DNA from: Staphylococcus sp. GSSP0090
GTDB taxonomy: Bacteria > Bacillota > Bacilli > Staphylococcales > Staphylococcaceae
Assembly (NCBI RefSeq): GCF_013391405.1
Contig: NZ_JACBFD010000033.1
Coordinates: forward strand, 53,411 to 117,410
DNA: 64,000 nucleotides
Direction of reading: 5' to 3'
Positions within the stretch are counted from its first letter, which is position 1. Each line of letters opens with the position of its first letter. The notes under the pieces were generated by a model. It made no database searches and was not told the origin of the DNA. It worked only from the letters and a program-made list of their open reading frames with translations. Below, in pieces: positions 9,344-19,299 of this stretch. The position numbers and the translations under genes are program-made.

Positions 9344-11227
9344 TTAATATACATCGCGTTGATAGCGTTGATTTTTAATCATTTCAGTCAAATAGGCTTC
9401 AGCCTCAGTTTCATCTAAATTACCTTCTTTGATCAGTACTTTGACTAATGTGTCATGTACCCCACTTGCCATCTCATCTTTGTTACCGCAAAGGTAAATC
9501 GTGGCACCGGCTTGAATCCATTTATAGAATTCAGCACTATTTTCTTCAATGCGGTGTTGTACATAAATTTTATTTTCAGTTTCTCTTGAAAAGGCTAAGT
9601 CTAATTTGCTTAATACACCTTCCTCGAGCCATTGTTCCAAATCATTTTGATAAAGAAAATCATGCTGATAATTCTGATTGCCAAAAATCAACCATTGCTC
9701 ACCTTTGAGATTGAGGTGGGCTCTTTCTTGAAGGTAAGCACGATAAGGTGCAATACCTGTACCTGCACCAATCATAATGACAGGTGTTTCGGATTCATAT
9801 GGAAATTTGAAATTTGGGTTCTTTTTCAGATATACAGGTAGTTTTTCACCAATAGGCGTACGATCAGCTAATTGAACGGAACATACACCAAAGCGTTCTC
9901 GACGATGTGCTTCGTATTTCACAACGCGTACAGTAATGTGTACACTGTTCGGATTTACTTTGTTACTGCTTGCGATTGAATACTCACGTGGTGGTAATTT
10001 TCTTAAAAGTTGTGGTAGCATGTTTGGTTCAAGTGCAACAGGCGTGAAATCACTAATTAAATCAATAACATCTTTACCGTAAATATAGTTTTGAACCCAT
10101 TCTGATTTTTGAATATTTGCATTTAACATAGGGTTACCAAATAATTCGGCAGCATTTTTCATCAGTACAGGGGTTAATTTTGAAATTTCAAAATCATGTG
10201 TTAAAGCTTCTTTAAGAGAACGCATTGAATCACTGTCGTTCATTTGAATAGGTGTTTCTGCGTCCCAATGAAGTGCGTCAATTAATTGGTCAACAAGTTC
10301 AGGATCGTTGTGTGGGATAACCACTAAACTATCGCCTGGCTCATAGGCTTCACGATAACCTTCAAGTGATATTTCAAGATGTCTGACTTCACGAGAAGCT
10401 TCTGGTTGCGTGAGAGTGGTATTTTTCAGAACTTCCGCTTGAAAAGGATTTGATTTTGAATAAGGTGCTTGTGGTTCTTCTATTGTGACATCCTCATTTT
10501 CAACGCTAGGCGCATCTTCATTTGTATTTGATGAGGCTTGTGTTAATAACTCAAGCATGTTGCTGATCCATTGTTCAGCAGTCTCTTCGTAATCAAAGTC
10601 ACAATCCACTCTATCAGCCAGTCTCTTCGCACCGAGTTGGTTTAAGATATGATCGAAATCTTTACCTGCTTGGCAAAAATCGGGAAAGTCTTGGTCACCC
10701 AGTGCAAGTACGGCATAGTTGACGTTATCTAATTGTGGCGCGTCTTCACCGTGTAGGTAATCATATAAATCTAACGCATTGATAGGAGGCTCACCGACGC
10801 CTTGTGTTGAACAAATAATAAAGAGATGCTCAACCTCTGGCAATGAATCTCTTGGAAAATCATCCATATCCCAGAGATGTACGTTTAAGTTTTGTGATTT
10901 AAGTTTCGTTTCAAATGTTTCGGCAATTTCTTCAGCATTACCAGTTTCAGTACCATATAATACATGCACGTCTAGTGGTTCTGACTGAGCTGATACAGGT
11001 TCTGGCGCTGACTGATCAGTAGAAGAAGTTGGTGTTTCAGCTTCTGCTTCGATATTACCAGTCTCAGTATCTTGTATGTCCGTCGTATTATCTGACACTG
11101 AAGTTGCTGGATTAAGTAAATAACCACTTAACCAGTGCTGTTGTTCAGGTGTTAACATGGGTAGTAATTGATTGATAAGTACCAATTGTTCCTCATTAAA
11201 AGGAGTGTTGGTTTGGTTCAGTTGCAC
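9344..11227 (-). CDS. Second sulfite reductase-type NADPH flavoprotein (CysJ paralogue)
   Basis: A 627-aa diflavin reductase: acidic N-terminal extension, FMN flavodoxin domain (LYGTETGNAEE), FAD domain (REYSIASS), NADPH domain (GAGTGIAPYRAY) and the terminal YQRDVY tail typical of CysJ. It is a full-length paralogue of the cysJ at 23777. Start: GTG at 11227 rather than GTG at 11236, because AGAGG overlaps the latter and lies 8 bp from the former, and because the MQLNQTNTPF start then aligns with MNLSVSNSPF of the other copy. No hemoprotein (cysI) gene is adjacent. Its electron acceptor is uncertain: it may serve the distant CysI or another redox partner. Confidence 0.88.
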   Translation of the reverse strand: MQLNQTNTPFNEEQLVLINQLLPMLTPEQQHWLSGYLLNPATSVSDNTTDIQDTETGNIEAEAETPTSSTDQSAPEPVSAQSEPLDVHVLYGTETGNAEEIAETFETKLKSQNLNVHLWDMDDFPRDSLPEVEHLFIICSTQGVGEPPINALDLYDYLHGEDAPQLDNVNYAVLALGDQDFPDFCQAGKDFDHILNQLGAKRLADRVDCDFDYEETAEQWISNMLELLTQASSNTNEDAPSVENEDVTIEEPQAPYSKSNPFQAEVLKNTTLTQPEASREVRHLEISLEGYREAYEPGDSLVVIPHNDPELVDQLIDALHWDAETPIQMNDSDSMRSLKEALTHDFEISKLTPVLMKNAAELFGNPMLNANIQKSEWVQNYIYGKDVIDLISDFTPVALEPNMLPQLLRKLPPREYSIASSNKVNPNSVHITVRVVKYEAHRRERFGVCSVQLADRTPIGEKLPVYLKKNPNFKFPYESETPVIMIGAGTGIAPYRAYLQERAHLNLKGEQWLIFGNQNYQHDFLYQNDLEQWLEEGVLSKLDLAFSRETENKIYVQHRIEENSAEFYKWIQAGATIYLCGNKDEMASGVHDTLVKVLIKEGNLDETEAEAYLTEMIKNQRYQRDVY

Positions 11228-11306
11228 GGATGTCACCTCTATTGATTATATTTATATAGAAAATAGGTACATTTGCCCTAAGATAAACTATATTGAATTT
11301 TATCGA

Positions 11307-11349
11307 ATTATAACATTGATTTAATTATTTTAAATGATAGGGATTATCA
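11307..11349 (-). promoter_or_regulatory. Promoter -10 and Fur-like 7-1-7 inverted repeat upstream of cysJ paralogue
   Basis: On the minus strand an extended -10 (TGT-TATAAT, hexamer at 11307-11312) lies about 80 bp before the start codon. Upstream at 11335-11349 is TGATAGG-G-ATTATCA read on plus, matching the Fur/PerR-type 7-1-7 consensus TGATAATnATTATCA at 12 of 14 positions and embedded in a longer AAATGATA/TATCATTT palindrome. Its position across the -35 area suggests repression. Which regulator binds is inference. Confidence 0.5.
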
Positions 11350-11403
11350 TTTATGTGAAAATCAAACTTCTGGCCTATACTGATGTGCCAAGTAGATTTA
11401 AAT

Positions 11404-11436
11404 ATGCCCACACCATATGAATAATGATGCGGGCAT
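11404..11436 (-). terminator. Hairpin downstream of the methionine operon
   Basis: Imperfect 13-bp inverted repeat centred on ATGCCC/GGGCAT, about 130 bp past the last gene of the leftward met operon. The T tract on the minus strand is weak, so it may be a terminator or just an RNA-stabilising 3' hairpin. The rest of 11228-11563 holds only the cysJ-paralogue promoter region. Confidence 0.4.
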
Positions 11437-11563
11437 GTACTATATTTAAAAGGAGAATTGTAAATTAAGAAGTGCTCAAGTTCTTAATTGTTAATATAAT
11501 GGCTAGGTTTTAATGTGAATAAACGAAATGCGATGTTATGCGCTATACGCTATACGCTTATGT

Positions 11564-12304
11564 TTAAGGTTTTATAGCAAATGCACGTACGGGAAAACCA
11601 GGTGCATCTTTAGGCTTGGGACTGATTGTATAAATAATAGCGCCACGCTTTGGTAGTTGATCAAGATTGGTTAGTAGTTCTACTTGGTATGTATCTTGAC
11701 CCAATACATAGCGTTCACCAATGATATCACCATTTTTTGCGACATCGATAGAGGCATCAGTATCAAATGTTTCATGACCGATGGCTTTCACTTGTCTTTC
11801 TTCAAATAAATACTTTAGTGCATCTAGTCCCCATCCAGGTAAATGGAGTGCACCGGTATCGTCTTTATTCTCGAAAGCTTCAATGTCTGGCCAACGTTTA
11901 GACCAATCACTTCTAAAAGCAACAAAGGTGTCCTGTTCGATTGGTCCATTATCAGCTTCCCATTGTTCAATGTGAGAACGTGTTAAGATAAAATCTGCAT
12001 TTTCTTTAACGTTTTGTGAAAAATCTAAAACAACGAGTGGTAGGGCAAGTTCTTTTAAATTTAATTCATGTAAATAACGCGTGTTTTCCACAAAATGAAT
12101 CGGTGCATCAATATGTGTACCGTATTGACTTACAATATTCCAATTTTGAACGTAGAAGCCATCGTCTGCAACATTGAATAGTGTCGACACTTTGGCACGT
12201 TCAAATTCACTAAAACAGGGGATGGTTTCATCAAAGGTGTGGGTCAAATCGACCCACGTTGATGATTTTAATGTTTCTAACTGTTTCCATAAAGGATAAC
12301 TCAT
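11564..12304 (-). CDS. Cyclase-family metal-dependent hydrolase (kynurenine formamidase-like)
   Basis: A 246-aa protein of the cyclase superfamily, whose members include kynurenine formamidase and isatin hydrolase. The metal-binding signature appears as QYGTHIDAPIH, where the first His of the usual HxGTHxDxPxH is Gln, as in some subfamilies. Start taken at ATG 12304 (AGAGG 8 bp upstream) rather than the GTG/ATG codons at 12313 and 12310 that abut the Shine-Dalgarno. It lies 23 bp downstream of metE and is probably the fifth gene of the T-box-controlled met operon. Substrate unknown; a role in sulfur or amino-acid salvage is only contextual. Confidence 0.8.
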   Translation of the reverse strand: MSYPLWKQLETLKSSTWVDLTHTFDETIPCFSEFERAKVSTLFNVADDGFYVQNWNIVSQYGTHIDAPIHFVENTRYLHELNLKELALPLVVLDFSQNVKENADFILTRSHIEQWEADNGPIEQDTFVAFRSDWSKRWPDIEAFENKDDTGALHLPGWGLDALKYLFEERQVKAIGHETFDTDASIDVAKNGDIIGERYVLGQDTYQVELLTNLDQLPKRGAIIYTISPKPKDAPGFPVRAFAIKP

Positions 12305-12327
12305 ACGCATCACCTCTAAAGTTTATT

Positions 12328-14571
12328 TTAAACTGTTGCTGGATTTGTTGATTTACGTAATTTGTCAACGGAATTAACTAATACACTTAATGCCTCTTTT
12401 ACTTCATCTTCTTTACGTGTCTTCAAACCGCAATCTGGATTTACCCAGAATAATGAACGATCGATTTCTTGTAATGCTCGGTTAATCGCAGCTGTAATTT
12501 CTGATTCAGTTGGGATTCTTGGGCTATGAATGTCGTACACACCTAGGCCGATACCTAAATCGTAAGTAATATCTTCAAAATCTTGAATCAGATCACCATG
12601 ACTACGAGAAGTTTCAATAGAAATAACATCAGCATCTAAATCATAAATCGCATGAATGATTTGACCGAATTGAGAATAGCACATATGTGTATGGATTTGT
12701 GTTTCATCAGCCACAGAAGACGTTGATAGCTTGAATGAACGGACTGCTTTATCTAAATAATCTGCATGGTATTCTGAACGAAGCGGTAAACCTTCTCTTA
12801 AGGCAGGTTCATCGACTTGTATGATTTGAATACCTTCACTCTCTAGTGCTAATACTTCTTCGTTAATTGCTAATGCAATTTGATCTTGAACTTCTTCGCG
12901 TGGTAAGTCAACGCGTTCAAAGGACCAATTTAAAATAGTGACAGGGCCAGTGAGCATACCTTTCACTGGTTTATCAGTTAAACTTTGTGCATATAATGTT
13001 TCTTTGACCGTAAGCGGCTCTGTCCATTTAACATCGCCATAGATAACAGGTGGTTTAACCGCACGTGAACCGTATGACTGTACCCAGCCGTATTTGGTTA
13101 CTAAGAAGCCTTGAAGCTTTTCACCAAAGAACTCTACCATATCATTACGTTCAAATTCACCATGTACCAATACGTCTAAACCAATATCTTCTTGGATTTT
13201 TATCCAACGTGCAATTTCATTTTTTAAAAATGTTTTATAGGCTTCATCAGTGATTCGATTGTTTTTCCAATCAGCACGATATTTACGTACTTCTTGAGAT
13301 TGTGGGAACGAACCAATCGTAGTAGTTGGTAAATCTGGTAAGTTCAGACGTGCATCTTGTGCTTGTTTACGTTCTTTAAATGGCGATTGTCTAGACGTTC
13401 TGACACTATTAAAGTCATATTCAAGGTTTTTAAATGATTGATTTTGAAAACGTTCATAGCGTGCTTTCAATTCATTGTATTTTTGATCATCATTGTTGTT
13501 GAACAAACGTTTTAATGCATCTAGTTCGTCTAATTTTTCAGTGGCAAAGCTTAATCCTTCTGCAATAGAAGTATCGAGTGTTTCATCATCAAGTGATACT
13601 GGAACGTGTAATAATGAAGATGACGGTTGAATGACAAGATTATCAGTATAATTTTGTAATGTTTCGATAAGTTCTTTTTTAGCTTCTATATCGGCAGCCC
13701 ATACATTACGACCATCGATAATGCCAGCATAAAGTGTCTTCGTACGGTCAAATTGGCCGTCTTCAATTTGTTTGAGGTTAAAGCCGTGATCGTGAACAAA
13801 GTCTAAACCAATACCTCTAATTGGCAGGCTGTTTAAGAAAGCTAAGTTTACACGTTCAAAGTATGTTTGAATGACGAGATAATCACCTAAATTTGCTTCA
13901 GAAAAATAATTGTATGCCGTTTTTGTAATGTCTTCGTAGTCTGCGCTATCGTCTGTTACAAGTGCAGGTTCATCAATTTGAATATATTCTGCGCCAGCAT
14001 CAACTAATGATTGTAAGACCTCTTTATACAATGGCAATAATGTTTGTACTTTTTCTTCAAACGATTGGTCGCCACCTTTAGATAACTTAACAAATGTAAT
14101 TGGACCAACAATCACAGGGTGTGCATTGACATTTAAAGATTTTGCATAGTTATAGCGTTCTAATAATACATTTTTATTTAATTTTGGTTCAGCATGATCC
14201 CATTCAGGTACAATATAATGATAGTTTGTGTTAAACCATTTAATTAGGGCACTTGCAACATGTTCTTTATTACCTCTGGCAATATCGAAAAGTAAGTCAT
14301 CGTTAACTTCTCTACCTTGGAAACGCTCTGGGATGATATTAAATAGTAATGATGTATCTAGGATATGGTCATATAAAGAAAAATCACCAACTGGAATACT
14401 AGATAAATTATAATTTTTTTGTAATAATAGATTCTCTTTATGCAAATCTGTTAATTGTTGATGCAATGTTTCTAAATCGTATTTATTTGCCCAGTAACCT
14501 TCGATGGCTTTTTTCCATTCTCTTTTTCTACCTAATCTTGGAAAACCTAAGTTTGATGTTTGAATTGTCAT
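12328..14571 (-). CDS. metE: Cobalamin-independent methionine synthase
   Basis: Transfers the methyl group of 5-methyltetrahydropteroyltriglutamate to homocysteine, the last step of methionine synthesis. 747 aa, usual length; N-terminal domain starting [19 protein letters not shown] and C-terminal catalytic domain with zinc ligands in THMCYS and NPDCGLKTR. Its ATG overlaps the metF stop (ATGA), so translation is coupled. Member of the leftward metI-metC-metF-metE operon under the Met T-box. Confidence 0.96.
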   Translation of the reverse strand: MTIQTSNLGFPRLGRKREWKKAIEGYWANKYDLETLHQQLTDLHKENLLLQKNYNLSSIPVGDFSLYDHILDTSLLFNIIPERFQGREVNDDLLFDIARGNKEHVASALIKWFNTNYHYIVPEWDHAEPKLNKNVLLERYNYAKSLNVNAHPVIVGPITFVKLSKGGDQSFEEKVQTLLPLYKEVLQSLVDAGAEYIQIDEPALVTDDSADYEDITKTAYNYFSEANLGDYLVIQTYFERVNLAFLNSLPIRGIGLDFVHDHGFNLKQIEDGQFDRTKTLYAGIIDGRNVWAADIEAKKELIETLQNYTDNLVIQPSSSLLHVPVSLDDETLDTSIAEGLSFATEKLDELDALKRLFNNNDDQKYNELKARYERFQNQSFKNLEYDFNSVRTSRQSPFKERKQAQDARLNLPDLPTTTIGSFPQSQEVRKYRADWKNNRITDEAYKTFLKNEIARWIKIQEDIGLDVLVHGEFERNDMVEFFGEKLQGFLVTKYGWVQSYGSRAVKPPVIYGDVKWTEPLTVKETLYAQSLTDKPVKGMLTGPVTILNWSFERVDLPREEVQDQIALAINEEVLALESEGIQIIQVDEPALREGLPLRSEYHADYLDKAVRSFKLSTSSVADETQIHTHMCYSQFGQIIHAIYDLDADVISIETSRSHGDLIQDFEDITYDLGIGLGVYDIHSPRIPTESEITAAINRALQEIDRSLFWVNPDCGLKTRKEDEVKEALSVLVNSVDKLRKSTNPATV

Positions 14572-16409
14572 AATATTGCCTCCTGTTTAGTTGAAGTAAT
14601 AGATTTTGAATAATTTGCAAGTTCAAGTGTGTAATCGACTTTTTGGAATGGTGTAATTAAATACAAGCCATTAAAATATTCATGTACTGTGTCAATCAGT
14701 GCTTTTGATAATTTAAGACTCAATGCTTTTGTTTTTGCTTTATCATCTTTAACAGCTTCAAATTGTTCGAGTATATCTTCTGACAATTTAATGCCTGGGA
14801 CTTCATTGTGTAAAAATAATGCATTGTTATAACTAGTGACGGGCATAATGCCAATAAACAATGGCACATCTAAATGTTTTGTTGCTTCATAGACTTCTTT
14901 AATTTTTTCTTTGCTATAGACTGGTTGCGTTATAAAGTAGTGGGTGCCACTTTCTAATTTTTTCTCTAACCGTCGTACAGCACCGTCTAATTTTCTCACA
15001 TTTGGATCAAATGCCCCTGCGATGTTGAAGTTCGTCTGTGTCTTCAGCGCATCACCGTCTGTGTTAATACCTTGATTGAAGCGTAAAGCAATTTCAGTCA
15101 ATCCTTTAGAATTCACATCATATACATTTGTTGCGCCTGGCAGATGCCCAATCTTTGAAGGATCACCGGTAATGGTTAATATTTCATTAATACCTAAGAG
15201 TGATAGGCCAAGTAAATGGGATTGTAATCCAATCAAATTACGATCGCGACAAGTGATATGAACTAAAGGTTCAATGTCATAATGTTGTTTAATGATACTT
15301 GCTGCTGCAACATTACTTATTCTTACAGTGGCCAATGAATTATCAGCTAAGGTTACGGCATCTATCTGGGCATCGTTAAGTTTTTTGATATTTCTGAAAA
15401 ATAACTCTGTGTCGAGATGCTTAGGTGTATCTAATTCAACGATAATGGTAGGTCTTTGTTTCACTTTTGATGTTAGATTTTCTTTTCGTGTAGTTTTTTC
15501 TGAATGACGCGTATATTTAGTAATAGGGATAACATTTTTTTCGGTTACCGGTTTTAAATCCGAGACAGAGGATTTGATGTATTGAATATGTTCAGGTGTC
15601 GTACCACAACAACCACCTATTAAGCGAACGCCTTCATTGATGAGTTGTTCAGCTACTTTTCCGAAATAAGCTGCATTATCACTATATTTAAATTGACTAT
15701 TTTCAATATCCAATAGACTGGCGTTTGGGTAGCAGGATAGGTAAGCACCCTCTGGCAATTCAATATGTGAAAATGATTGTTGCATATGGTGAGGACCATG
15801 GTGGCAATTTAGTCCAACAATATCCGCACCGCTCTGAACCACTTGTTGTAAGGCTGTATTGATTTCGGTACCATTTCTGAGATAGTTTGTATTGAGCGCC
15901 GTGAGTTGAGCAATAATAGGTATATCATATTTCCGTTTTGTTGCTTTAATAATCGTTGTCAGCTCTTCTAAATCGTAATATGTCTCGAATAGAATACCAT
16001 CGACACCTGCATCGATAAGTGTCTCAATTTGTATCTCTGTATGATATTGAATCGATGATAATTCTAAATCTTCTTGTTTGATACCTCTGAATCCACCTAC
16101 TGTTCCTAAAATGAACGTGTCATCATTTGCCGCTTGTTTAGCAATGTCTACTGCTGCGTAGTGAATATCTTTGACTTTGTGTTCAAGGCCAAAAGGTTTC
16201 AACTTTTCAAAGTTAGCCCCGTACGTATTGGTTTGAATAATATCGGCACCAGCTTCTATATAAGTACGATGGATGCGCGCCACTTTATCAGGATGTGTAA
16301 TATTGTAAGCTTCTGGACAAGTATCTAGACCTTCGGAGTATAGAATCGTTCCTATAGCGCCATCAGCTACTAATATGTTGTGCTTTAGTTTGTCGAGTAG
16401 TTGACTCAT
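14568..16409 (-). CDS. metF: Bifunctional homocysteine S-methyltransferase / methylenetetrahydrofolate reductase
   Basis: A 613-aa fusion. The N-terminal half is a zinc homocysteine methyltransferase domain (GGCCGTTP zinc cysteines near residue 270). The C-terminal half is a methylenetetrahydrofolate reductase that makes the methyl donor used by MetE. The same fusion is the MetF of the staphylococcal met operon (YitJ in Bacillus). Start ATG 16409 follows AGGAGG; an in-frame ATG at 16430 lacks such a site. The 5' end overlaps the 3' end of metC by 47 bp in another frame, an unusually long overlap. Confidence 0.93.
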   Translation of the reverse strand: MSQLLDKLKHNILVADGAIGTILYSEGLDTCPEAYNITHPDKVARIHRTYIEAGADIIQTNTYGANFEKLKPFGLEHKVKDIHYAAVDIAKQAANDDTFILGTVGGFRGIKQEDLELSSIQYHTEIQIETLIDAGVDGILFETYYDLEELTTIIKATKRKYDIPIIAQLTALNTNYLRNGTEINTALQQVVQSGADIVGLNCHHGPHHMQQSFSHIELPEGAYLSCYPNASLLDIENSQFKYSDNAAYFGKVAEQLINEGVRLIGGCCGTTPEHIQYIKSSVSDLKPVTEKNVIPITKYTRHSEKTTRKENLTSKVKQRPTIIVELDTPKHLDTELFFRNIKKLNDAQIDAVTLADNSLATVRISNVAAASIIKQHYDIEPLVHITCRDRNLIGLQSHLLGLSLLGINEILTITGDPSKIGHLPGATNVYDVNSKGLTEIALRFNQGINTDGDALKTQTNFNIAGAFDPNVRKLDGAVRRLEKKLESGTHYFITQPVYSKEKIKEVYEATKHLDVPLFIGIMPVTSYNNALFLHNEVPGIKLSEDILEQFEAVKDDKAKTKALSLKLSKALIDTVHEYFNGLYLITPFQKVDYTLELANYSKSITSTKQEAIL

Positions 16410-17538
16410 TGAAGGCCTCCTTAAATGCATAATTTAAATCAGAAATTAATTCGTCAGCATCTTCTAATCCAACACTTAATCTAAATAATCCAAAAGTAAT
16501 ATTTCTTGCTTCTCTCACTGCTTTAGGTACAGCTGCATGTGACATGGTAGCTGGGTGGGAAAGTATGGTTTCAACACCACCTAAACTAACTGAAACTAAA
16601 GGTAGGGAAAGGGCATCGACAAAAGCTTGTGCTTTAGTCTCATCTTTTAAGCGAAAACCTAATACAGCCCCGCCGTGACTGGCTTGAGATAAATGTAAAT
16701 CACTATTTCCTGGGTAATATACTTCCGCAATTTCATCACGTTGGACTAGATAGTCATAAAGCTTTTTAGTATTTTCAACAGATTGGTTAAAGCGAACAGG
16801 TAACGTTTTTAAATGTTTAGCTAATGTCCAACTATCTTGAGCAGATAGGGCAGTTCCTGTGCCGTTTTGTAATAAATATAAGGCATCCGCAATGGTTTGA
16901 TTATTTGTGATTGCTGCACCAGCAATAATGTCACTATGACCACTTAAGAATTTGGTTGCACTGTGTACAACAACATCAGCACCGAGTGCCAAAGGTGATT
17001 GTCCTAGTGGTGTCATAAATGTATTATCTACCGCTAATAGCAGGTTATGGTTTTTAGCAATATCTGCTGCCCCTCTAATGTCTGTTATTTTAAATAGTGG
17101 ATTAGAAGGTGTTTCAATATATATCAGTTTGGTATTATCTTGAATTGCCTGTTCGATTTCGTTTAAATGCGTTGTATCAATGGTTGAAAATTGGATATTA
17201 AAACGAGTCAGAATTTGTTCTGTTAATCTAAAGGTACCACCGTAAACATCATCAGGTAAGATGACGTGATCGCCCGCATTTAAAGTAAGTAACACAGCAG
17301 AAATCGCTGCGATACCTGATGCGTATGCAAAGGCATGGCTTCCACCTTCCAATTTGGCTAATTTTTCTTCTAATAAAGCACGGTTTGGATTACCACTTCT
17401 GGCGTAATCATATTGTGCACCGCCGCCAAGTGTTTTTTGATGAAAAGTTGAAGAATCATATAAAGGAGGATTTGCAGAATCGTAATCTATACCTCTATGT
17501 GAATCGAATATTACTTCAGTTTCTTTTGATAAACTCAT
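16363..17538 (-). CDS. metC: Cystathionine beta-lyase-type PLP enzyme
   Basis: Cys/Met-metabolism PLP enzyme, 391 aa, converting cystathionine to homocysteine. The PLP lysine is Lys196 in HSATKFLSGH; the cofactor-binding YASGIAA and VDNTF segments are present. Assignment as MetC rather than MetI rests on operon position (second gene, as in S. aureus metICFE), because the two families are hard to separate by motif alone. The start ATG overlaps the stop of metI by 4 nt. The 3' end overlaps metF by 47 bp. Confidence 0.88.
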   Translation of the reverse strand: MSLSKETEVIFDSHRGIDYDSANPPLYDSSTFHQKTLGGGAQYDYARSGNPNRALLEEKLAKLEGGSHAFAYASGIAAISAVLLTLNAGDHVILPDDVYGGTFRLTEQILTRFNIQFSTIDTTHLNEIEQAIQDNTKLIYIETPSNPLFKITDIRGAADIAKNHNLLLAVDNTFMTPLGQSPLALGADVVVHSATKFLSGHSDIIAGAAITNNQTIADALYLLQNGTGTALSAQDSWTLAKHLKTLPVRFNQSVENTKKLYDYLVQRDEIAEVYYPGNSDLHLSQASHGGAVLGFRLKDETKAQAFVDALSLPLVSVSLGGVETILSHPATMSHAAVPKAVREARNITFGLFRLSVGLEDADELISDLNYAFKEAFNESTTRQTKAQHISS

Positions 17539-18638
17539 GAAATCACTCCTTGTTTAGATTTTTCTAATGCTTGAATAATGTCTTGTTCGATATCTTCATA
17601 GTTCTCGATACCGATGGATAATCTAATTAAATATTCATCAATGCCACGTTTGTCTTTCTCAGCATCAGGCATATCAACATGCGTTTGTGTATATGGAAAT
17701 GTGATAAAGGTTTCCGTACCGCCGAGGCTTTCTGCAAAAATACAAACGTCTAAATGTTTTAAGAATTTATCCACTTTGTAATCTTTGTTTAAACGTAAAC
17801 TCAGCATACCGGTACGTCCGCTATAAAGTACTTTGTCGATAGCATCTAACTTACTACATCGTTCGGCGAGTAATTTCGCGTTATATTCTGAACGATCCAT
17901 TCTCAGATGAAGCGTTTTTAATCCGCGTTGGAGCAAGTAACTATCAAATGGTGACAAGGTAGCACCAATCATGTTGTGTAGCTGTCCTAATTGTTCTGCA
18001 AGTTGATGATCTTTAACGGTTACCACACCGGCAAGTACGTCGTTATGTCCTCCAATATATTTTGTAGCTGAATGTAAGACGATATCGGCACCGTCTTCTA
18101 ATGGTGTGGAAAGGTAGGGTGTTAAAAATGTATTATCTATAATAGTTAATAAATTAAATTTTTTGCTTAATATATAGAACGGATCTACATCTACCTCAAT
18201 CATCTGAGGATTTGAGATAGGTTCAATGAACAAGGCTTTCGTATTTTCTGTAATGCTTTGTTCTACTTCTTCATAATTGAGGAAGTCAACATATTTGAAA
18301 TGAATACCATACTGTTGTTCATAAAAATCGAAAAGTCTAAAGGTGCCACCATATAAATCGAAAGACACCAATATTTCATCACCAGATTTGAACAGATTAC
18401 ATATCAATTGAATGGCAGACATGCCACTAGATGTTGCAAATGAAGTTGTACCTCTTTCTAATTTGGCAAATGCTTCCTCAAATGCTGAGCGTGTAGGATT
18501 CTTTGTTCTTGTGTAATCATATCCTGTTGATTCACCAAGGTGTGGGTGTTGATAAGCTGTTGATAAATAAATTGGATTGGCAATGGCGCCTGTATGATCT
18601 TGTGACAAAGCAATTTGTGCTAGTTCAGTATTTTTCAT
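17535..18638 (-). CDS. metI: Cystathionine gamma-synthase / O-acetylhomoserine-type PLP enzyme
   Basis: First gene after the Met T-box, 367 aa. Condenses activated homoserine with cysteine (or sulfide) to cystathionine (or homocysteine). PLP lysine Lys193 in HSATKYIGGH; FATSSGMSA and IDNTFLTP segments match the family. AAGGAGG precedes ATG. Identity as MetI follows from position at the head of metI-metC-metF-metE. Whether it also uses sulfide directly cannot be told from sequence. Confidence 0.9.
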   Translation of the reverse strand: MKNTELAQIALSQDHTGAIANPIYLSTAYQHPHLGESTGYDYTRTKNPTRSAFEEAFAKLERGTTSFATSSGMSAIQLICNLFKSGDEILVSFDLYGGTFRLFDFYEQQYGIHFKYVDFLNYEEVEQSITENTKALFIEPISNPQMIEVDVDPFYILSKKFNLLTIIDNTFLTPYLSTPLEDGADIVLHSATKYIGGHNDVLAGVVTVKDHQLAEQLGQLHNMIGATLSPFDSYLLQRGLKTLHLRMDRSEYNAKLLAERCSKLDAIDKVLYSGRTGMLSLRLNKDYKVDKFLKHLDVCIFAESLGGTETFITFPYTQTHVDMPDAEKDKRGIDEYLIRLSIGIENYEDIEQDIIQALEKSKQGVIS

Positions 18639-18662
18639 AATTGTTAACCTCCTTGTAAAAAT

Positions 18663-18716
18663 AAAAAAAGCTCCCGTCCTTTAAACCCGAAAATTCGGAT
18701 GTAAAGGACGAAAGCT
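18663..18716 (-). terminator. T-box regulated terminator
   Basis: On the minus strand AAGCT-TTCGTCCTTTA pairs with TAAAGGACGGGAGCTT and is followed by a run of seven T. The 5' arm lies directly after the T-box core, so it is mutually exclusive with the antiterminator. Confidence 0.88.
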
Positions 18717-18830
18717 TAGCTCGCGGTACCACCTTTGTTTGTTACATTATCACTAAAGTAACCTTATCCAGTACGCTAAATTGTTGCATGTATAACGTAA
18801 ACTGAATCGTGTTATCATTTTTTCGTAAAT

Positions 18831-18859
18831 AAAAAACCCATTCTATAAATAAAATGAGT
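18831..18859 (-). terminator. Internal terminator-like hairpin within the T-box leader
   Basis: Minus-strand ACTCATT pairs with AATGGGT across a 10-nt loop and is followed by six T. It lies between stem I and the T-box core, nested inside a larger inverted repeat (GTTATC...TTTTCGT with ACGAAAAGATAAC). An 11-bp direct repeat (atccagtacgc at 18766-18776 and 18887-18897) flanks this block. Confidence 0.5.
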
Positions 18860-19102
18860 ATTAACGAAAAGATAACGTGTGGAATAATCCAGTACGCCAT
18901 TTAACAAAATGTTAATACTGTAGCGCTATAACGGGCGCTCCCGTTGATACCTCATATTGGCATCAACACTCAAAGGCCATTTTCAAACTTTCTTTCTGTA
19001 TCTTCTTTCAGCTTTGCGAAGACTCTCTGTGTCAGCAGTGTAAGTTCTACTTTCCTTGTTACTGTGTTTCTGTTTTATGTTGTTTCGAATTTGATATACC
19101 CA

Positions 19103-19131
19103 AGGTTACACACTAAAATGATTTTTGTCAA
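19103..19131 (-). promoter_or_regulatory. Promoter of the met T-box leader
   Basis: Minus-strand TTGACA (19126-19131), a 17-bp spacer, then TAACCT (19103-19108). Predicted start near 19096 puts stem I at the 5' end of the RNA. Confidence 0.75.
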
Positions 19132-19299
19132 CAACTTATCTGAAAATTTCGATTAAACTAATTATTTATCGTGTATTTTTTGGTAGATGAGTGATGATAT
19201 AATGGACATATCTAATTATTAAATAAAATTAAATTAAATGAACTAGAGAATATAGAAAGTAGGTGTTGGCATATCGAATATCAGCAAGATGAGCGATTA

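Larger units (their letters stand above)
18662..19096 (-). ncRNA. T-box leader RNA (Met specifier) of the met operon
   Basis: Long leader of about 435 nt. The canonical T-box core AAGGTGGTACCGCG lies on the minus strand at 18722-18735, just before a terminator/antiterminator region. Stem I features occur distally: CAGAGAG-type apical motif, and ATG at 18978-18980 in the context GAAA-ATG-GCCTTTGAGT, which is the likely methionine specifier codon. Uncharged tRNA-Met pairing there would stabilise the antiterminator and turn on metICFE. S. aureus has a comparably long Met T-box. Confidence 0.9.

Noticed and set aside
18944..19156. 70-codon frame upstream of metI
   Set aside because: Lies antisense within the T-box leader and promoter; no ribosome-binding site.
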